Assembly: GCF_002256285.1 (NCBI RefSeq)
Contig: NZ_NKJE01000017.1
Location: forward strand, 20,698 to 84,697
Direction of reading: 5' to 3'
Source: Flavobacterium sp. BFFFF1
GTDB lineage: Bacteria; Bacteroidota; Bacteroidia; Flavobacteriales; Flavobacteriaceae
Length of the DNA: 64,000 bases
In this document: piece after piece, positions 62,030 through 64,000 of the stretch
Position numbering within the stretch: position 1 is the stretch's first letter
Layout of the letters: the number at the start of each line of letters is the position of its first letter
Notes under the pieces: generated by a model
The model's input: the letters and a program-made list of their open reading frames with translations, nothing else
The model's database searches: none
Told to the model about the DNA's origin: nothing
Made by a program: the position numbers and the translations under genes

Positions 62030-62083
62030 TGTATAGCTTAAAATGATGGTTATAACTTTTAAAAACTAAAGGTAGGCTATACA
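62030..62083. promoter_or_regulatory. Inverted repeat TGTATAGC / GCTATACA upstream of the FMN reductase gene
   Basis: Two 8-base inverted arms about 38 bases apart, the first touching the start codon. Could be an operator pair or chance. Confidence 0.3.
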
Positions 62084-62114
62084 CTGCATAAAAAAGCAGC
62101 TTATCATCCACTTT

Positions 62115-63074
62115 TTATTCTGCTATTTTAAACATGGCCACAATATCCTTATTGACAAAAATCGAAACGTAGCCCGAGTGCATGCCATCTAATGGAATGA
62201 TGATATTACTCAGGTCACTGAGGTTAGCCTGCTCAAATCCGGGCCGTTCACTTAAGAAATACTGCAGCACATCGCCGAATTCCAAACCTTCGATGCTTAA
62301 TACCAGCTGATTGTCAGCCGGCGACACGGTTCCTGACAAAGGTGCATTTATACGATAGTTCTTCGAAAAGTAACTTCCGAAAAACAGCGGAAGATCAGCA
62401 AATTCCTTTTTGCTCTTTTGGGTCAAAAGCCACTTTTCATCCGTTGGGTAATGGTTAAGTACAAACCGATTCGGATTCATAAAAAAGAATGCCTCGTTAT
62501 AGTGAAACTCAAACGATTCTGTTCGCTCCGAAATATATCCGGCAGCCAAGGTAGCGTCTATCAACTCCCATTTACCATTAATAAATACGCCGTTCCAGGC
62601 GTGGTCCGCTTTTCCGGGAATCATTCCGATTTGTTCAGGAGACGACTTCAGCGTTCCCAAAACCGTTTTTGCAGTAATGCCTAACTTGAGGGAAAGATAC
62701 TCAATCAGCGCGGCGTATCCGTGACAAATGGCTCTTTGGGAAACGAACGTTTTCAGGGCAAGTTCTTCCAGGAACTTCTTTTCCTTTATGTCCTTTTCCT
62801 TTTGGTCTTTGTATGAAAAAACTTTTAGACCTATCCCCACCTCCACCTGCGCTTCAAGAAACATATCGTATTGGACGTGCGTAGCCACCCACCTGAAAAC
62901 CGCCCTGACTTTTTCTTCAGGACGCTCAAAATCGGCGCTTATCAATGTTACAAGCCCATTCGGATTATCAAAAGTACCCGGATAGCGGTCCACTTTCTCA
63001 TCGACTGCCTTATAATCCTGTGCGAAAATGCTACTGTAAAAAACCAGTAAAATGACAGTACAGACCGTTTTCAT
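62115..63074 (-). CDS. Exported transglutaminase-like protein, paralogue (319 aa)
   Basis: Signal peptide MKTVCTVILLVFYSSIFAQ, then the same architecture as the gene at 60318-61295. Catalytic Cys is in SQRAICHGYAALIEYL and His in KADHAWNGVFINGKW; the third residue is in ELIDATLAAG, where the usual Trp-Gly of DVTWGAG is replaced. The C-terminal beta-sandwich ends VSIFVNKDIVAMFKIAE, matching the paralogue's end. It begins 3 bp after the ychF stop codon, so it is co-transcribed with ychF. Confidence 0.85.
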   Translation of the reverse strand: MKTVCTVILLVFYSSIFAQDYKAVDEKVDRYPGTFDNPNGLVTLISADFERPEEKVRAVFRWVATHVQYDMFLEAQVEVGIGLKVFSYKDQKEKDIKEKKFLEELALKTFVSQRAICHGYAALIEYLSLKLGITAKTVLGTLKSSPEQIGMIPGKADHAWNGVFINGKWELIDATLAAGYISERTESFEFHYNEAFFFMNPNRFVLNHYPTDEKWLLTQKSKKEFADLPLFFGSYFSKNYRINAPLSGTVSPADNQLVLSIEGLEFGDVLQYFLSERPGFEQANLSDLSNIIIPLDGMHSGYVSIFVNKDIVAMFKIAE

Positions 63075-63077
63075 CGC

Positions 63078-64000
63078 TTACACATTAAACCTAAAGTGCA
63101 TCACGTCGCCGTCTTTTACGATGTATTCTTTTCCTTCTACACGAAATTTACCCGCTTCTTTTACTTTGGCTTCAGAACCGAATTGCACATAGTCGTCATA
63201 CGCAATGACTTCAGCGCGGATGAACCCTTTTTCGAAATCGGTGTGGATCACGCCGGCAGCCTGCGGTGCGGTCGCGCCAATATTGACAGTCCAGGCACGT
63301 ACTTCTTTAACACCGGCAGTGAAATAGGTTTGTTGCTTTAATAATTTATAAGCGGCACGGATCAATACCGATGCGCCGGGTTCGTCCAATCCAAGGTCTT
63401 CGAGGAACATTTTGCGCTCTTCATATGTTTCCAATTCGGTGATATCAGCTTCCGTACCCACGGCAAGCACAATAACCTCTGCATTTTCATCTTTTACGAG
63501 TTCGCGTACCTGCTCCACATAAGCATTTCCTGTAGCCGCTGAACCCTCATCCACATTACATACATACAGTACCGGTTTCGAGGTAATCAACTGGAAATCT
63601 TCCATCAATGCTTCTTCATCTACATTGTTAGGCTGTACCGTTCTTGCCGACTTGGCCTGTAACAGTGCCTCACGGATGCGGTTCAGGAACGCTTCTTCCG
63701 TTTGGGCCTCCTTGTTCCCCGTTTTCGCGGCACGCTTTACTTTTTCGAGCCTTTTTTCAACCGTGTCAAGGTCTTTCAATTGCAATTCGATATCAATGGT
63801 CTCCTTGTCGCGGATTGGGTTTACGTTTCCGTCCACATGCACGATATTGTCGTTGTCAAAACACCTTAATACGTGGATGATCGCATTGCACTCGCGGATG
63901 TTGCCCAAAAACTGATTCCCCAGCCCCTCGCCTTTGCTCGCGCCTTTTACCAATCCTGCAATATCAACAAATGTAATGCCAGTATCAGGTCTTTGCTCAA
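63078..64000 (-). CDS. ychF: Redox-regulated ATPase YchF (3' part, start outside window)
   Basis: The frame stays open to the window edge; upstream codons give RPDTGITFVDIAGLVKGASKG, the usual switch region of YchF/OLA1, so the gene begins beyond 64000. Other features are GNQFLGNIRECNAIIHVLRCF and, at the C-terminus, a TGS domain (AWTVNIGATAPQAAGVIH, later YIVKDGDVMHFRF). YchF is a universally conserved Obg-related ATPase that binds ribosomes and affects the oxidative stress response. The ATP-specific NxxE motif region falls in the VYVCNVDE line. Only about 307 codons are in the window. Confidence 0.95.
   Translation of the reverse strand, partial: EQRPDTGITFVDIAGLVKGASKGEGLGNQFLGNIRECNAIIHVLRCFDNDNIVHVDGNVNPIRDKETIDIELQLKDLDTVEKRLEKVKRAAKTGNKEAQTEEAFLNRIREALLQAKSARTVQPNNVDEEALMEDFQLITSKPVLYVCNVDEGSAATGNAYVEQVRELVKDENAEVIVLAVGTEADITELETYEERKMFLEDLGLDEPGASVLIRAAYKLLKQQTYFTAGVKEVRAWTVNIGATAPQAAGVIHTDFEKGFIRAEVIAYDDYVQFGSEAKVKEAGKFRVEGKEYIVKDGDVMHFRFNV

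Noticed and set aside
1..64000. tRNA or rRNA genes, insertion sequences, prophage or integrase genes
   Set aside because: Intergenic regions were read for cloverleaf-like patterns, terminal inverted repeats and transposase motifs; I found none, though short RNAs could be missed without a computed search.

Overview
The window reads as an ordinary chromosomal stretch of a Flavobacteriaceae-type bacterium (Bacteroidota, Flavobacterium or a close relative). Evidence for this: several secreted proteins end in type IX secretion (Por) sorting tails; proteins of families largely confined to Bacteroidota occur (DUF4293, DUF5362, DUF6048, DUF6095, DUF6428, DUF6452); Rho carries a long Asn-rich insert; cytochrome c maturation uses a fused ResB-CcsA protein; and many genes have a TAnnTTTG box (the Bacteroidota sigma -7 element) shortly before the start codon, while strong Shine-Dalgarno sequences are rare. 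I see no rRNA, tRNA, CRISPR array, transposase or phage gene.

Layout. 1-2390: 5' part of a very large secreted fibronectin-III repeat protein. 2765-10363: a small hypothetical gene, a lipoprotein combining a calcineurin-type phosphoesterase, a kinase-like middle and an Omp85-like barrel, a divergent HD-PycTM (Pycsar-effector-like) membrane protein, and a GAF protein. 10469-15822: CcsBA and a 7TM histidine kinase/LuxR response regulator pair. 15910-24205: T9SS cargo, OsmC protein, DUF2520 and KdsC-like HAD genes, an RsmB-like methyltransferase, two tandem secreted endonuclease I paralogues, and rho. 24392-34929: DUF4293, YfcE-like phosphodiesterase, TMEM175 channel, truA, ABC exporter, YjdF-like protein, lpdA, an SPFH protein with an unusual repeated N-terminus, and a delta-60 T9SS protein. 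35030-48927: GH13 lipoprotein, cysteine desulfurase, lipoprotein, Smr protein, rocD, OsmC, a histidine-kinase-like protein lacking the phospho-acceptor His, rlmD with DUF6452/DUF6048, a THUMP methyltransferase, a methyltransferase and a ZIP transporter.

48928-64000: an intergenic 21-bp minisatellite, a murQ operon (DUF6095, pentapeptide, DinB-like), a lipoprotein, TerC, a compact arsenic-type operon (arsR, DUF6428, tiny membrane protein, arsC) without an efflux pump, topoisomerase IV genes parE and parC with a small exported protein between them, a TIGR02117 protein, two transglutaminase-like paralogues around an FMN reductase, and the 3' part of ychF.

Most genes are housekeeping. The parts most worth a second look are the phosphoesterase/kinase-like/barrel triple fusion (3080-6811), the orphan HD-PycTM protein (6837-8009), the vault-like repeated SPFH protein (31377-33311), the His-less histidine kinase (41975-43030), the pumpless ars operon with a palindromic operator over its -7 box, and three families of intergenic repeats.
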